This document shows positions 1 through 7,461 of a stretch of 64,000 bases of DNA, one piece after another; position 1 is the stretch's first letter; the number at the start of each line of letters is the position of its first letter. Location: contig SZXV01000011.1 in assembly GCA_005862225.1 (NCBI GenBank), forward strand, positions 1 through 64,000, in the 5' to 3' direction. The stretch is from Chlorobium sp. (GTDB lineage: Bacteria > Bacteroidota > Chlorobiia > Chlorobiales > Chlorobiaceae). The position numbers and the translations under genes are program-made. Under the pieces are notes generated by a model. It had not been told where the DNA came from, searched no databases, and was given only the letters and a program-made list of their open reading frames with translations.

Positions 1-446
1 TGCGGTGTTTAGCAATTCGCCAGTATTTATGGGCTGGACAGCACCTCGTCCGTTCTTTCATCACGGATATTTGCCTCCTGAACCGGTGGAGCCAATATCT
101 CGATAAACAGATTTGGCTGTCTGCAATGGGCTTTGGCATAGCTTTCAGACTCAGCCATCAAAAGTTTGCATTCACGATCGCTATGAGCCCTTCCAACATT
201 CCTGATGATTGCACTATTTTTTCCCTCTTTGCACACTACCTGTGCGGCGATTGCCCCTGAGGCAGTCCTAACCTTTCAGATCATCAAGTCCCCACGCATG
301 GGGAAAAGATACCATTAGTGCGGAAACTCAAAAATCATAAAAACTTAAACAATTTTAAAGAAATAACTTAGCATTCGCAGCAAGAGAATTTGGTGCAATA
401 TGGCGAAGTCAGGAAAGGTTTACCCCCGCCTCTGAATTTCGGGCAT
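1..446. other. Stretch without a supportable gene
   Basis: I see no convincing coding sequence here. A 69-codon open frame lies on the minus strand (27-236), but it has no recognisable motif and no clear ribosome binding site. The stretch leads directly into restriction-modification gene fragments, so it is probably decayed accessory DNA. Confidence 0.4.
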
Positions 447-916
447 TGAGATGGTGAACCGCAGGCTTGGTGTGATGCGGGTGTGATCAACCTCTCGGCA
501 ACGCCCTTCTTTTTGAGCGGCTCCGGCTATGCTGAGGGCATCCCATTTCCCTGGACGATGAGCGACTTTTCGCTGATGGGCGCACGTGCGCCTTCATCTA
601 CGACACTCACTCTGCGGAGTTCAAGAAACTTTACCGTATGCCCTTGGTGAAGGCGCGAATGAATGCCAACCTCCACATGACCGAAGACCTTAGAAACACC
701 AACCACGGGAACTTCTTTGTGATTTTCGGCGAATCGGATATCGACATTCTCACAACCACAAACGACCAGCTTCAGATGCACAACGTTGATATCTTTCACC
801 CCAACACAGGAGATGCTTGGCAGATAACCCTTTTGCATGAAAAGGCAACAGTTACTCAGGCTGAAGTTTTTTATAGGTTGAACAATCTGAATAAGAAAAC
901 GGAGAAATTGACTTGA
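447..916 (+). pseudogene. Remnant of a restriction-modification helicase/methylase
   Basis: Two pieces of restriction-modification-like protein lie in different frames. About 450-575 reads VINLSATPFFLSGSGYAEG..PFPWTMSDFSLM, which resembles the DEAD-box helicase (Res) subunit of type III-like systems. The frame then shifts, and 578-790 reads FIYDTHSAEFKKLYR..VKARMN..LHMTEDLRNT..NFFVIFGESDID, which resembles the C-terminal part of the adenine methylase (Mod) of such systems. After HPNTGD near 800 the similarity stops, and about 30 unrelated codons follow before the stop. No start codon or complete domain survives. The sequence shows the frameshift and missing parts; the family assignment is from memory of motifs. 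This is a dead fragment, not a working enzyme. Confidence 0.6.
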
Positions 917-979
917 ATGCTAGGAGCAATGGGCGTAAATTAGTTGGGATATTTCTCACTCTCTTAATTATCAACGGTA

Positions 980-1267
980 ATGCAAAAGGATGAGGCCCTC
1001 AATATTCTCCGCGACCATAAACAGGAGCTTGTGCGGCGGTACAGCATAAAAAAAGTCGGGATTTTTGGCTCGGTGGCAAAAAACGCTGCCGATAGCGAGA
1101 GTGATATTGACGTTGTTGTTGAAATGGAACCCGATTTATTCCTCGCAGTACAACTCAAAGAAGAGCTGGAAGAGTTGTTTGGAAACAAAGTCGACTTGAT
1201 CAGGTATTGGAAAAGAATGAATCATTACCTGAGGCAACGCATTGATAAAGAGGCTTTGTATGTATGA
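980..1267 (+). CDS. MNT-type nucleotidyltransferase antitoxin
   Basis: A 95-residue minimal nucleotidyltransferase. The signature FGSVAKNAADSESDIDVVVE (residues about 29-48) has the GS motif and the DxD metal-binding pair of the polymerase-beta-like fold. MNT proteins are antitoxins for HEPN RNases; in well-studied pairs they AMPylate the HEPN toxin. The next gene is a HEPN protein whose ATG overlaps this stop codon (ATGTATGA, 1260-1267), the usual translationally coupled order. The catalytic residues are intact although the toxin partner is broken. ATG 980 has no strong Shine-Dalgarno sequence. Confidence 0.85.
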   Translation: MQKDEALNILRDHKQELVRRYSIKKVGIFGSVAKNAADSESDIDVVVEMEPDLFLAVQLKEELEELFGNKVDLIRYWKRMNHYLRQRIDKEALYV

Positions 1268-1631
1268 TAAAATCTTGCTTCTTGAAAAACTGGTGCAGAT
1301 TGAGAAGGCATTAGGAACAATAGAACGGAGATTTTCATCGATCAAAACGGTAGACGATTTTCTTGATAGCAATCAAGGAATGGATATGCTTGATGGAATC
1401 GCAATGATGCTTATCGCTGTCGGAGAGAACTTTAAAACAATCGACAGCCACACAAAAGGCGCTCTTTTCGATAAGTACCCTCATATTAACTGCTCGGGAG
1501 TAAAAGGTTTGCGTGACATCCTTGCTCATTAATACTTCAATATTGACGCTGAACAGATTTTCCAAATTTGCTGTGATAATCTCGGCGATCTTCACGATAC
1601 AGTAAACAAAATGATCAAGAATTTGAACTGA
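1260..1631 (+). pseudogene. HEPN toxin interrupted by an in-frame stop
   Basis: The frame opening at ATG 1260 encodes a HEPN (DUF86/HepT-like) protein: helical N-terminus, then the catalytic RxxxxH element seen as RDILAH (residues 86-91). A TAA at 1530-1532 follows the His directly. Reading on in the same frame gives YFNIDAEQIFQICCDNLGDL..MIKNLN and a second stop at 1629-1631. This is the normal HEPN tail (consensus RxxxxHxYF.ID). A single base change therefore appears to cut the protein after 91 of about 123 residues. The catalytic pair remains but the last helix is lost, so the toxin is probably inactive. A sequencing error at 1530 is the alternative. Confidence 0.75.
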
Positions 1632-1789
1632 TCTCCACTTCTGTTTCGCAAGACGACCACTTCCGTCATTTCGCATTTTCTTCAGGGCGGGGTAAAGGTT
1701 GGTATGATGAGATAGAAAGACCCGTTGTTTCTCTCAAAAGAAATCAGTATTGATAAAAGGCATGATCAACTTTTATTAAGGGAACACTC

Positions 1790-2032
1790 TTGGGAAAAAC
1801 AAAGATTGCAATAACTGTTGATGCCGCCCCCTTGATAAAGATTGACCAACAGGTGCGAAATCACATTTTCCTCAATCGCACTCAGGCGATACAGGATGCA
1901 TTGTATGAAAAGATTGGGCGCATTGAGCGGTCACGACTTGCTGAAGAGTTTGCAAAACTTGATCCGATTGAAGAATGCAAACCGGCAGAAGATGGTTTTG
2001 CCGGGGAGATAGAGACATGGCCAGAATACTGA
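1790..2032 (+). CDS. Ribbon-helix-helix antitoxin (MazE/CopG type)
   Basis: An 80-residue protein starting at TTG 1790, preceded by AAGGGA about six bases upstream. The N-terminus (KIAITVDAAPLIKIDQQVRNHIFLNRTQAIQDAL) has the beta strand plus two helices of a ribbon-helix-helix DNA-binding domain. The acidic C-terminus ending in ETWPEY is typical of the toxin-binding tail of antitoxins. It overlaps by 16 bases the start of a MazF-like gene with a large deletion, so this is an antitoxin left without a working toxin. It probably once repressed its own promoter. Confidence 0.75.
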   Translation: MGKTKIAITVDAAPLIKIDQQVRNHIFLNRTQAIQDALYEKIGRIERSRLAEEFAKLDPIEECKPAEDGFAGEIETWPEY

Positions 2033-2192
2033 GAGGCGAAATACGATATGCCGATTTGCCAAAACCGTCATGGGTTAAAATGAGCCAAATCAGAACCCTC
2101 TCTATCAAACAAATTGACAAAAACTTGGCGCTGTTTCCGCCAAAGAAATGGATTTGGTTATTGAAGGGCTTAACAAAATTCTTGGCAGATAA
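2017..2192 (+). pseudogene. MazF-like toxin with internal deletion and frameshift
   Basis: ATG 2017 starts MARILRGEIRYADL, the classic N-terminus of MazF/PemK endoribonucleases. The next residues are LPKPSWVKMSQIRTLSIKQI, which in MazF lies some 50-60 residues later. The central part, including most of the RNA-binding core, has therefore been removed in frame. Near 2130 the frame shifts: the remaining C-terminus (SAKEMDLVIEGLNKILGR) is in the +1 frame and ends at TAA 2190-2192. The product cannot be an active RNase. The partner antitoxin upstream is intact. Confidence 0.8.
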
Positions 2193-2292
2193 CCCGCTTT
2201 CATGTCATCTGCCAAGAAACATGGTTTCAAGCTTTGCCGTTACGTATGAACTTTAATCTCTTTGTCCAAGCCCTCACGATTCTCAAAAAAAG

Positions 2293-3618
2293 TTATTTCT
2301 GGATTATATCATTTCGTCCAAGGCGCAAGACCAATTCTCCGAGACTGTCTTTGATTTCTGCTGTGTTTCCTGCGGTTGGAATAACAAACCCTGACTGGCT
2401 GTCAGACTCGGTACCCAGTGAAGCAAACCCAACTTTCAGACGCACCTCACTGTCGCGCACATCAAGACCTTTCAGGTTGGTACGCAGCTTGCCATAAAAA
2501 TCATCGAGTAAATTGGCGACCCGTTCCGGGGCAACGAAAGCAACTTTTTTTGCACTGGCCATTTGTTGCATCAGGGAACCATTATCGGCCTCCAGCTTTT
2601 CAAGTTTCTCTGAAAGTGTTGCTTTAGAAAGTTCTCCATCGGCTTTGGCCTGGGCAACTGCTTTTTCTACCGTTTCATTCAACTTGAGTGTTGCGGTTTT
2701 TGCCTGCGCTTCAAATGTTCTGGCATCAAGGGTTAACGAATCAAGCAGCTCCTGCTGTATCCTGTTCTCTTCAATTAACTTGCCTATGCGATCATCAATC
2801 TTTTCTGTTTGAGCATTTTTAGCTCTCTCGTCAAGTAATGCTTTGAGCAAAACGTTCATAACCGGAACAGGCTTTGCCTCGACGTCACCAACTGCTGGCA
2901 CAACCTGTCGCAGTGCATCAATTGATGCTGCAACAAGTTCATCTGAACCCTGGCGTTCGAGCTGGAGATCATTCACCGTTTTCCTTAGTTCATCTCGCTC
3001 TTTGTTCCACAACAACACATTTTCATCACTCTGCTTGCGGAGAATATCAAGCTCGCCACGGCTGCTTTTTAATGTTTGCTGAAGTATTTCGATGTCAGCA
3101 AGCGCCTTCATCTGGACGCTCTGTTCACGCTTGATGACTATATCAAGTTCCTGGCGGGATATCTCAACTGCTTTTTGTAAATCGGCTATCTGAACACTAC
3201 TTTCCTTTGCATCGGCCTGTGCCTTGAGTGAAATAGTATTGACTTCCTGGCGGGATAGTTCAACGCTTTTTTGCAGCTCAGCTATCTGGAGACTGCTCGC
3301 CTTTGCATCGGCCTGCGCCTTCAGTGAAACTGTATTAAGTTCATTTCGTGAGGCTTCGACCGTTTTCTGTAAATCGGCCATCTGCGCACTGCTCGCTTTT
3401 GCATCAGCCTGTGCCTTCAATGAAACTGTATTAAGTTCCTGACGAGATGCGTCGACTGTTTTTTGCAGCTCGGTAATACGTGTACTGCTCGCCTGAGCAT
3501 CTGTCTCTGCCTTCAGTGAAACAGCATTGAGATCTTCACGAGCCTTTGCAAGCTGCGTCTGCATGAGAACACTTTCTTTCTGCAGCCTGGTGACGAGTAG
3601 ATTATCTGGTAGCGGCAT
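2293..3618 (-). CDS. Coiled-coil protein with 32-residue repeats
   Basis: A 441-residue protein I do not recognise. Residues about 19-178 are a tandem repeat with a period of exactly 32: the motif N(A/T)(V/I)SLKA recurs at residues 31, 63, 95 and 127, with LQK(T/S/A)V..SR(Q/N)E between. Residues 160-360 continue as charged, helical, coiled-coil-like sequence. The last 80 residues (FVAPERVANLLDDFYGKLR..LRLGRNDIIQK) look like a compact domain with a beta-rich GFASLGTESDSQSGFVIP segment. There is no signal peptide or membrane segment. It is the last gene of a five-gene minus-strand cluster, 12 bases after its neighbour. A structural or scaffold role is possible, but this is inference. Confidence 0.8.
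   Translation of the reverse strand: MPLPDNLLVTRLQKESVLMQTQLAKAREDLNAVSLKAETDAQASSTRITELQKTVDASRQELNTVSLKAQADAKASSAQMADLQKTVEASRNELNTVSLKAQADAKASSLQIAELQKSVELSRQEVNTISLKAQADAKESSVQIADLQKAVEISRQELDIVIKREQSVQMKALADIEILQQTLKSSRGELDILRKQSDENVLLWNKERDELRKTVNDLQLERQGSDELVAASIDALRQVVPAVGDVEAKPVPVMNVLLKALLDERAKNAQTEKIDDRIGKLIEENRIQQELLDSLTLDARTFEAQAKTATLKLNETVEKAVAQAKADGELSKATLSEKLEKLEADNGSLMQQMASAKKVAFVAPERVANLLDDFYGKLRTNLKGLDVRDSEVRLKVGFASLGTESDSQSGFVIPTAGNTAEIKDSLGELVLRLGRNDIIQK
3087..3564 (-). repeat. Tandem 96-bp repeats in the coiled-coil gene
   Basis: Four strongly similar and one or two weaker copies of a 96-base (32-codon) unit lie head to tail inside the coiled-coil gene. The copies encode SLKAETDAQASS, SLKAQADAKASS (twice) and SLKAQADAKESS. 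The unit length is constant, and the DNA copies are similar enough to recombine, so copy number may vary between strains. Confidence 0.75.
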
Positions 3619-3630
3619 AGGTTATTAATT

Positions 3631-4104
3631 TTATTGCTTGTCTTCAAGCGTTATCGACCGCACTGTACGAGCAGCGTTATCAGTCACTTTGACCGCCCAA
3701 AGATTCATATCCCGAACATAGTTGGCCTCAATATTTAGCTTCCCTAAAATCTCCTGCAGCTTCACAACATCCTTTCTTTTTGCCACATCCGCAATAATGT
3801 CTGTTTTGGTGCGAACCGGTTCATCTGATGTGCTTTTCGCGCTATGGGACGCGACATAACGGATCGTAATGGTTGATACCGCTTCCGGAACCACACTGCC
3901 TTGAGCTGAAGCTGAAGATGATATCGGTTCGACCATCAATTTATCTCCTTCGTAACGCATTCCCACCTTAATGGAAAGTTCTGCATCCGAAAGCATCATT
4001 CCAGGCTTCATCCCGTCAGGTACTCCGATATCCTTTTGTGCTATTCCCAATGATTTTCCGGCGGCTCCCAGAAAATCGTCCAGCACTGTCTCTTGTCCAC
4101 TCAT
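3631..4104 (-). CDS. Uncharacterised protein of the 2.3-5.7 kb cluster
   Basis: A 157-residue protein starting MSGQETVLDDFLGAAG. ATG 4104 was chosen because CGGAGAA lies five bases upstream. The N-terminus is helical. The middle (LSDAELSIKVGMRYEGDKLMVEPISSS) and STITIRYVASH look beta-rich, and the C-terminal third (KLQEILGKLNIEANYVRDMNLWAVKV) is mixed alpha/beta. No signal peptide, membrane segment or catalytic motif is visible. It lies 70 bases after the second paralogue and 12 bases before the coiled-coil gene. The alternation of strands resembles its two neighbours, and all three may share a fold; I cannot name the function. Confidence 0.7.
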   Translation of the reverse strand: MSGQETVLDDFLGAAGKSLGIAQKDIGVPDGMKPGMMLSDAELSIKVGMRYEGDKLMVEPISSSASAQGSVVPEAVSTITIRYVASHSAKSTSDEPVRTKTDIIADVAKRKDVVKLQEILGKLNIEANYVRDMNLWAVKVTDNAARTVRSITLEDKQ

Positions 4105-4174
4105 GGATTCTCCGGTAGAAGAAAACAGAGGTCGGAAAACCATACGAGCCCGACCCCTGCTCTTGTTATTGTGA

Positions 4175-4690
4175 TTATCCCTTCTCTGTTGATCGAACAG
4201 GTTCCAGCCTCAATGGCATCGGCACGGGAACCAAAGTTGCAGTCACCTTTGACGTAACCTTGAGATCACGGTTAAGCTTGCGCTCAAAACGAATTCCCGC
4301 AGTGTCTGCCATCAGGGCAAAACCCTTGCTTGTCCCTGACTCAGTAATTTCTTCAGAGATTTTCAGGTCCATCTGGATCTCGATGACAGTTTGCGAAAAC
4401 TGGTAAAACGTCGGCATAACCCCCAAATCAAGCAACGAAACGCTGCGAGATGGCGCATGAAGATACTCAACGTCCCCATCTTTTGTAATGGTTTCCTGAA
4501 TACTCGGAATAATATCTACCTTCGTCTCAGCGAGCTCTTTCATCATACCTGCCGATGAACGATCAAGCGCAGCCTGGGCATCAGCCACACTTTCAGCAAC
4601 AAGCCGAATAAGATCACCGAGTGATGCCTGTTCTGATTCTTTAACCTTTGCAGAAGGCGAAAGAAGGGGTTCTCGAATAATAGATGCCAA
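4175..4690 (-). CDS. Uncharacterised protein, tandem paralogue B
   Basis: A 171-residue protein starting at TTG 4690, supported by a strong AGGAGGAGG six bases upstream. It aligns with the next gene upstream: helical N-terminus ending in LVAESVADAQAALDRSS, the shared core LGVMPTFYQFSQTVIEIQMDLK (about residues 88-109), and a proline-rich end TLVPVPMPLRLEP. The layout (helix, strand ending in PTFYQF, then amphipathic strands) faintly recalls DUF2589 proteins, but I am not sure. No membrane segment or signal peptide is seen. Gene duplication is clear; function is unknown. Confidence 0.75.
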   Translation of the reverse strand: MASIIREPLLSPSAKVKESEQASLGDLIRLVAESVADAQAALDRSSAGMMKELAETKVDIIPSIQETITKDGDVEYLHAPSRSVSLLDLGVMPTFYQFSQTVIEIQMDLKISEEITESGTSKGFALMADTAGIRFERKLNRDLKVTSKVTATLVPVPMPLRLEPVRSTEKG

Positions 4691-4721
4691 TGGCGACCTC
4701 CTCCTTAATTAATGTTAAGCG

Positions 4722-5243
4722 TTATGCTGTTGGTTTTGGTCTGTTATCGACAATAATCAGTTCAGGAGCAATACGGGCTGGCGGCGGCACAGGAACCATT
4801 TTCGTGATAAGCTTGCTTGTGCCATGCACCTCTTTGCCAAACTTACGGTTATGCGAAACATCCACATTCACAGAGGCACTCCAGCAACCAAAGCCAACTT
4901 TGGCACTTGAACTGACTTTGATGTTGGTTTCAGTAGACATGGTTGTCTTAATGTCCATCGTCACCTCAATCGTCGCCTCTGAAAACTGGTAAAATGTTGG
5001 TAACAATCCAATCTGCATCAACGACACGTCAATTGGATCTGACTGGGTATAGCTGACGGTTCCATCAGCCGCAATCGTCTGAGTCATTGCAAGCACGAGA
5101 GGTATTGTTGTGTCAGCAAGAATTTTTGCTGTTGCAACCGAATTTTCATCAAGAGCTCTCTGGGCTTCAGCAATGCCAAGTCCCAGCTTCATTACCATCT
5201 CTGGTAGTGGTACATCCAGTAATTCACGACCTACACTTGCCAT
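4722..5243 (-). CDS. Uncharacterised protein, tandem paralogue A
   Basis: A 173-residue protein with ATG 5243 preceded by AGGGGGA. It is paralogous to the gene 31 bases downstream: both have an N-terminal helix with AQ(R/A)ALD, a strand region with TI..DG.V.Y, the core GLLPTFYQFSEATIEVTMDIK, and a C-terminal VPVPPPAR. The middle is rich in small residues and beta-prone (KVSSSAKVGFGCWSASVNVDVSHNRKFGKE). It looks cytoplasmic. It may be a distant DUF2589-like protein (low confidence). It is the second gene of the unassigned cluster. Confidence 0.75.
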   Translation of the reverse strand: MASVGRELLDVPLPEMVMKLGLGIAEAQRALDENSVATAKILADTTIPLVLAMTQTIAADGTVSYTQSDPIDVSLMQIGLLPTFYQFSEATIEVTMDIKTTMSTETNIKVSSSAKVGFGCWSASVNVDVSHNRKFGKEVHGTSKLITKMVPVPPPARIAPELIIVDNRPKPTA

Positions 5244-5358
5244 AAGAGTTCCCCCTGTTTATCTTTGTTACCGGCTGACGCTGATAACGGTTAAAAGAAA
5301 AAGGACAAGACAGATAAAAGCCTAAAAACACCATTTGTAAAATAATCGGCCGGTGCTA

Positions 5359-5658
5359 CTATTGCTGGGGTGGCACTAAAGAGGCGCCAAGTGAAGCAAG
5401 CACGGCATTATATCTCTGAACATCAAGATGTACTCCGCTTACCATAAGAATACCTTTTTCTTTCTGTAAGGCCAGAGCATTGGTAAGAGTAAGGCGGGCT
5501 ATGACAGAACGACCCTTGTCAAGCCTGAAAACAACACTGCCCCCATGGGCATGTATGTTTGCGGAAGGATCTTTTTCCTGTGAAACAACAATAAAAAGAC
5601 CTTCCTGCCCCTCACTGAAAGTGACTGTTGCGCCAAAACGGTCGTAAATATCGTTCAT
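5359..5658 (-). CDS. Small uncharacterised protein, first gene of cluster
   Basis: A 99-residue protein starting MNDIYDRFGATVTFSEGQEGLFIVV. It is predicted to be beta-rich in the first two thirds, with a helix-strand ending (HLDVQRYNAVLASLGASLVPPQQ). There are no cysteines, membrane segments or signal peptide. It lies upstream of the two paralogues (116-base gap) and 96 bases downstream of the fadD-like gene, so it could start its own transcript or be read through from the biotin operon. No family recognised. Confidence 0.65.
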   Translation of the reverse strand: MNDIYDRFGATVTFSEGQEGLFIVVSQEKDPSANIHAHGGSVVFRLDKGRSVIARLTLTNALALQKEKGILMVSGVHLDVQRYNAVLASLGASLVPPQQ

Positions 5659-5705
5659 GGAAAAACCTGATTAAGGACTTGAAGAAATCCTTGGCCATTG
5701 TTAAT

Positions 5706-5734
5706 AATTTAAACAATCATGAACAACCAAACAA
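5706..5734 (-). promoter_or_regulatory. Possible promoter for the unassigned cluster
   Basis: On the minus strand, TTGTTT (5729-5734) and TAAATT (5706-5711) are 17 bases apart, about 50 bases upstream of the first cluster gene. The match to sigma-70 consensus is modest and the region is AT-rich, so this is only a candidate. Confidence 0.3.
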
Positions 5735-5754
5735 GAAAATAATGAGGTTATACT

Positions 5755-7443
5755 TCACAAGGTTTCGTTACAATGCTTTTCAACCAGTTTCCGGCGGAGG
5801 ACTTTGCCGACCGTTGATTTTGGCAGCGCCGGGGTAAATTCCACATGTTTCGGCACTTTGTATGCGGTCAAATCCTGACGACAGTGTTCGCGAAGCTCAT
5901 CAACAGTAAGCTTATGACCGGGACGCAGAACAACCCATGCCTTGACCGCTTCTCCCTGATACGGGTCAGGTACTCCGGCAACGCCCACTTCGAGTACTGC
6001 GGGATGAGTGGCTATAGCCTCTTCAACATCACGCGGCCATACCTGAAAGCCTCCGGGTTTGATAACATCTTTTTTGCGATCAACAATAAAGAGGTAACCA
6101 TCCTCATCAAGGTAGCCAAGATCACCGGTATAGAGCCAGCCTTCACGGAGAACAAGAGCTGTTTCCATCGGGTTCTGCCAGTACTCCTTCATGATCTGGG
6201 GTGCTCGCATGATAATTTCGCCCACTTCCAGAGCCCTGAGATCGTCAAAACCTGTTTCAGGATCAACAATCCTTACCTCAACATCGGGCACGGGAATGCC
6301 AACCGATCCATGCTTGTACGTCCCAAGAATCGGGGTAAAAACTGAGGCCAGCGCTGATTCTGTAAGGCTGTAGGCATCAATAATCCTGCCTCCTGTCAAC
6401 TCCTCAAATTGCCGTTTGGTTTCAAGCATGAGCGGAGCGGCGCCTGAAACACTCAGCTTCAGCGATTTCAGAATGGAGGTATCGCGTTTGACTCGGGAGT
6501 GGTTAATCAGCGCGGTAAACAGCGTCGGAACACCGGGAAGTACTGCGGCTTTCAGAGTTTTAATGGTATGCAGCAGATCGTCAAGATCCCGGGGGTTCGG
6601 CACCAGCGCAAGAGGATAACGCTCAATCAAGGCAGCGGTCATAATGCCGACCTGGGCATAGACGTGAAACAGAGGCATGTTGAGCAGGATAACATCTTTG
6701 CCTTTCTCAAGAATAACGCTGAACCAGCTTGCGATCTGCATTCCGGTCATCACCATTCCCTGATGGGTAATGACAACACATTTCGGGTTTCCGGTTGTGC
6801 CGCCCGAAAAGAGAAAAATGGCCGGATCGGTATGGCGGATCGGCACCGGCACAAATTTTACTTCTGCTTGAGCCGCAAGAAGAGTGCTCAACCAGTGGTC
6901 TCCTTTGTGCAGTTTTACCCGATGTCCATCCTTTTTTTCTTTCAGAAGGGTAAAAAGAAGAGAGTTGAGCGGTGACAGATACTCCTTGATATTGGTGACA
7001 ATAACCCGTTTCAGGCGAGAGACGGTCTGAACTTCTTTGATTTTTTTATAGAATGGAGACAAAACGATGACTGTCTCCGCACCGCATTCATTAAGGGCAT
7101 GCTCAAATTCGAGAACCGTGTAAAGAGGATTCATGGGCACGGCAATAGCCCCGGCTTTCCAGACTCCCAACTCACTGATGATCATTTGTGGTGAATTTGG
7201 CATGATCAGGGCAACCCGGTCACCAAATCCAAGACCAAGCGAGAGAAGTGCTGCGGCAAGTGCATCGCTTTGCCGTTCCAGCTCCCGGTATGAGAGTGAA
7301 GCGCCTTTGAAGGACATTGCAGAATGTTGCGGCTGCTCATTCGCACTCCTTCGGACAACATCAACCAGCGTCTCTTCCGGATAGGGGTGCAGGGAGTGAG
7401 GAACTCCCTTGTCGTAGTGCTGAATCCAGGGCTTGGCTCTCAT
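5755..7443 (-). CDS. fadD: Long-chain fatty-acid CoA ligase (FadD-like)
   Basis: A 562-residue acyl-CoA synthetase of the ANL superfamily, which activates a fatty acid to acyl-AMP and transfers it to CoA. The P-loop FLFSGGTTGNPKCVVITHQ is near residue 208. YSLTE lies in the adenylation core, and YTGDLGYLDEDGYLFIVDRKKD marks the hinge to the C-terminal lid. The catalytic lysine region is PKSTVGKVLRRKL near the C-terminus. The gene starts 18 bases after bioA and is probably the last gene of the biotin operon. Substrate is not readable from sequence. A role in fatty acid recycling is likeliest; a link to a pimeloyl or biotin-related acyl group is suggested only by position. Confidence 0.85.
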   Translation of the reverse strand: MRAKPWIQHYDKGVPHSLHPYPEETLVDVVRRSANEQPQHSAMSFKGASLSYRELERQSDALAAALLSLGLGFGDRVALIMPNSPQMIISELGVWKAGAIAVPMNPLYTVLEFEHALNECGAETVIVLSPFYKKIKEVQTVSRLKRVIVTNIKEYLSPLNSLLFTLLKEKKDGHRVKLHKGDHWLSTLLAAQAEVKFVPVPIRHTDPAIFLFSGGTTGNPKCVVITHQGMVMTGMQIASWFSVILEKGKDVILLNMPLFHVYAQVGIMTAALIERYPLALVPNPRDLDDLLHTIKTLKAAVLPGVPTLFTALINHSRVKRDTSILKSLKLSVSGAAPLMLETKRQFEELTGGRIIDAYSLTESALASVFTPILGTYKHGSVGIPVPDVEVRIVDPETGFDDLRALEVGEIIMRAPQIMKEYWQNPMETALVLREGWLYTGDLGYLDEDGYLFIVDRKKDVIKPGGFQVWPRDVEEAIATHPAVLEVGVAGVPDPYQGEAVKAWVVLRPGHKLTVDELREHCRQDLTAYKVPKHVEFTPALPKSTVGKVLRRKLVEKHCNETL

Positions 7444-7461
7444 GGCTTTTTCTGTAATAAT

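Noticed and set aside
27-236. 69-codon minus-strand frame at the left edge
   Set aside because: No motif, weak start, and it borders gene debris; not enough support for a gene.
5845-6345. Long plus-strand frame inside fadD
   Set aside because: It lies opposite a well-supported acyl-CoA synthetase and has no recognisable motif; an antisense shadow.
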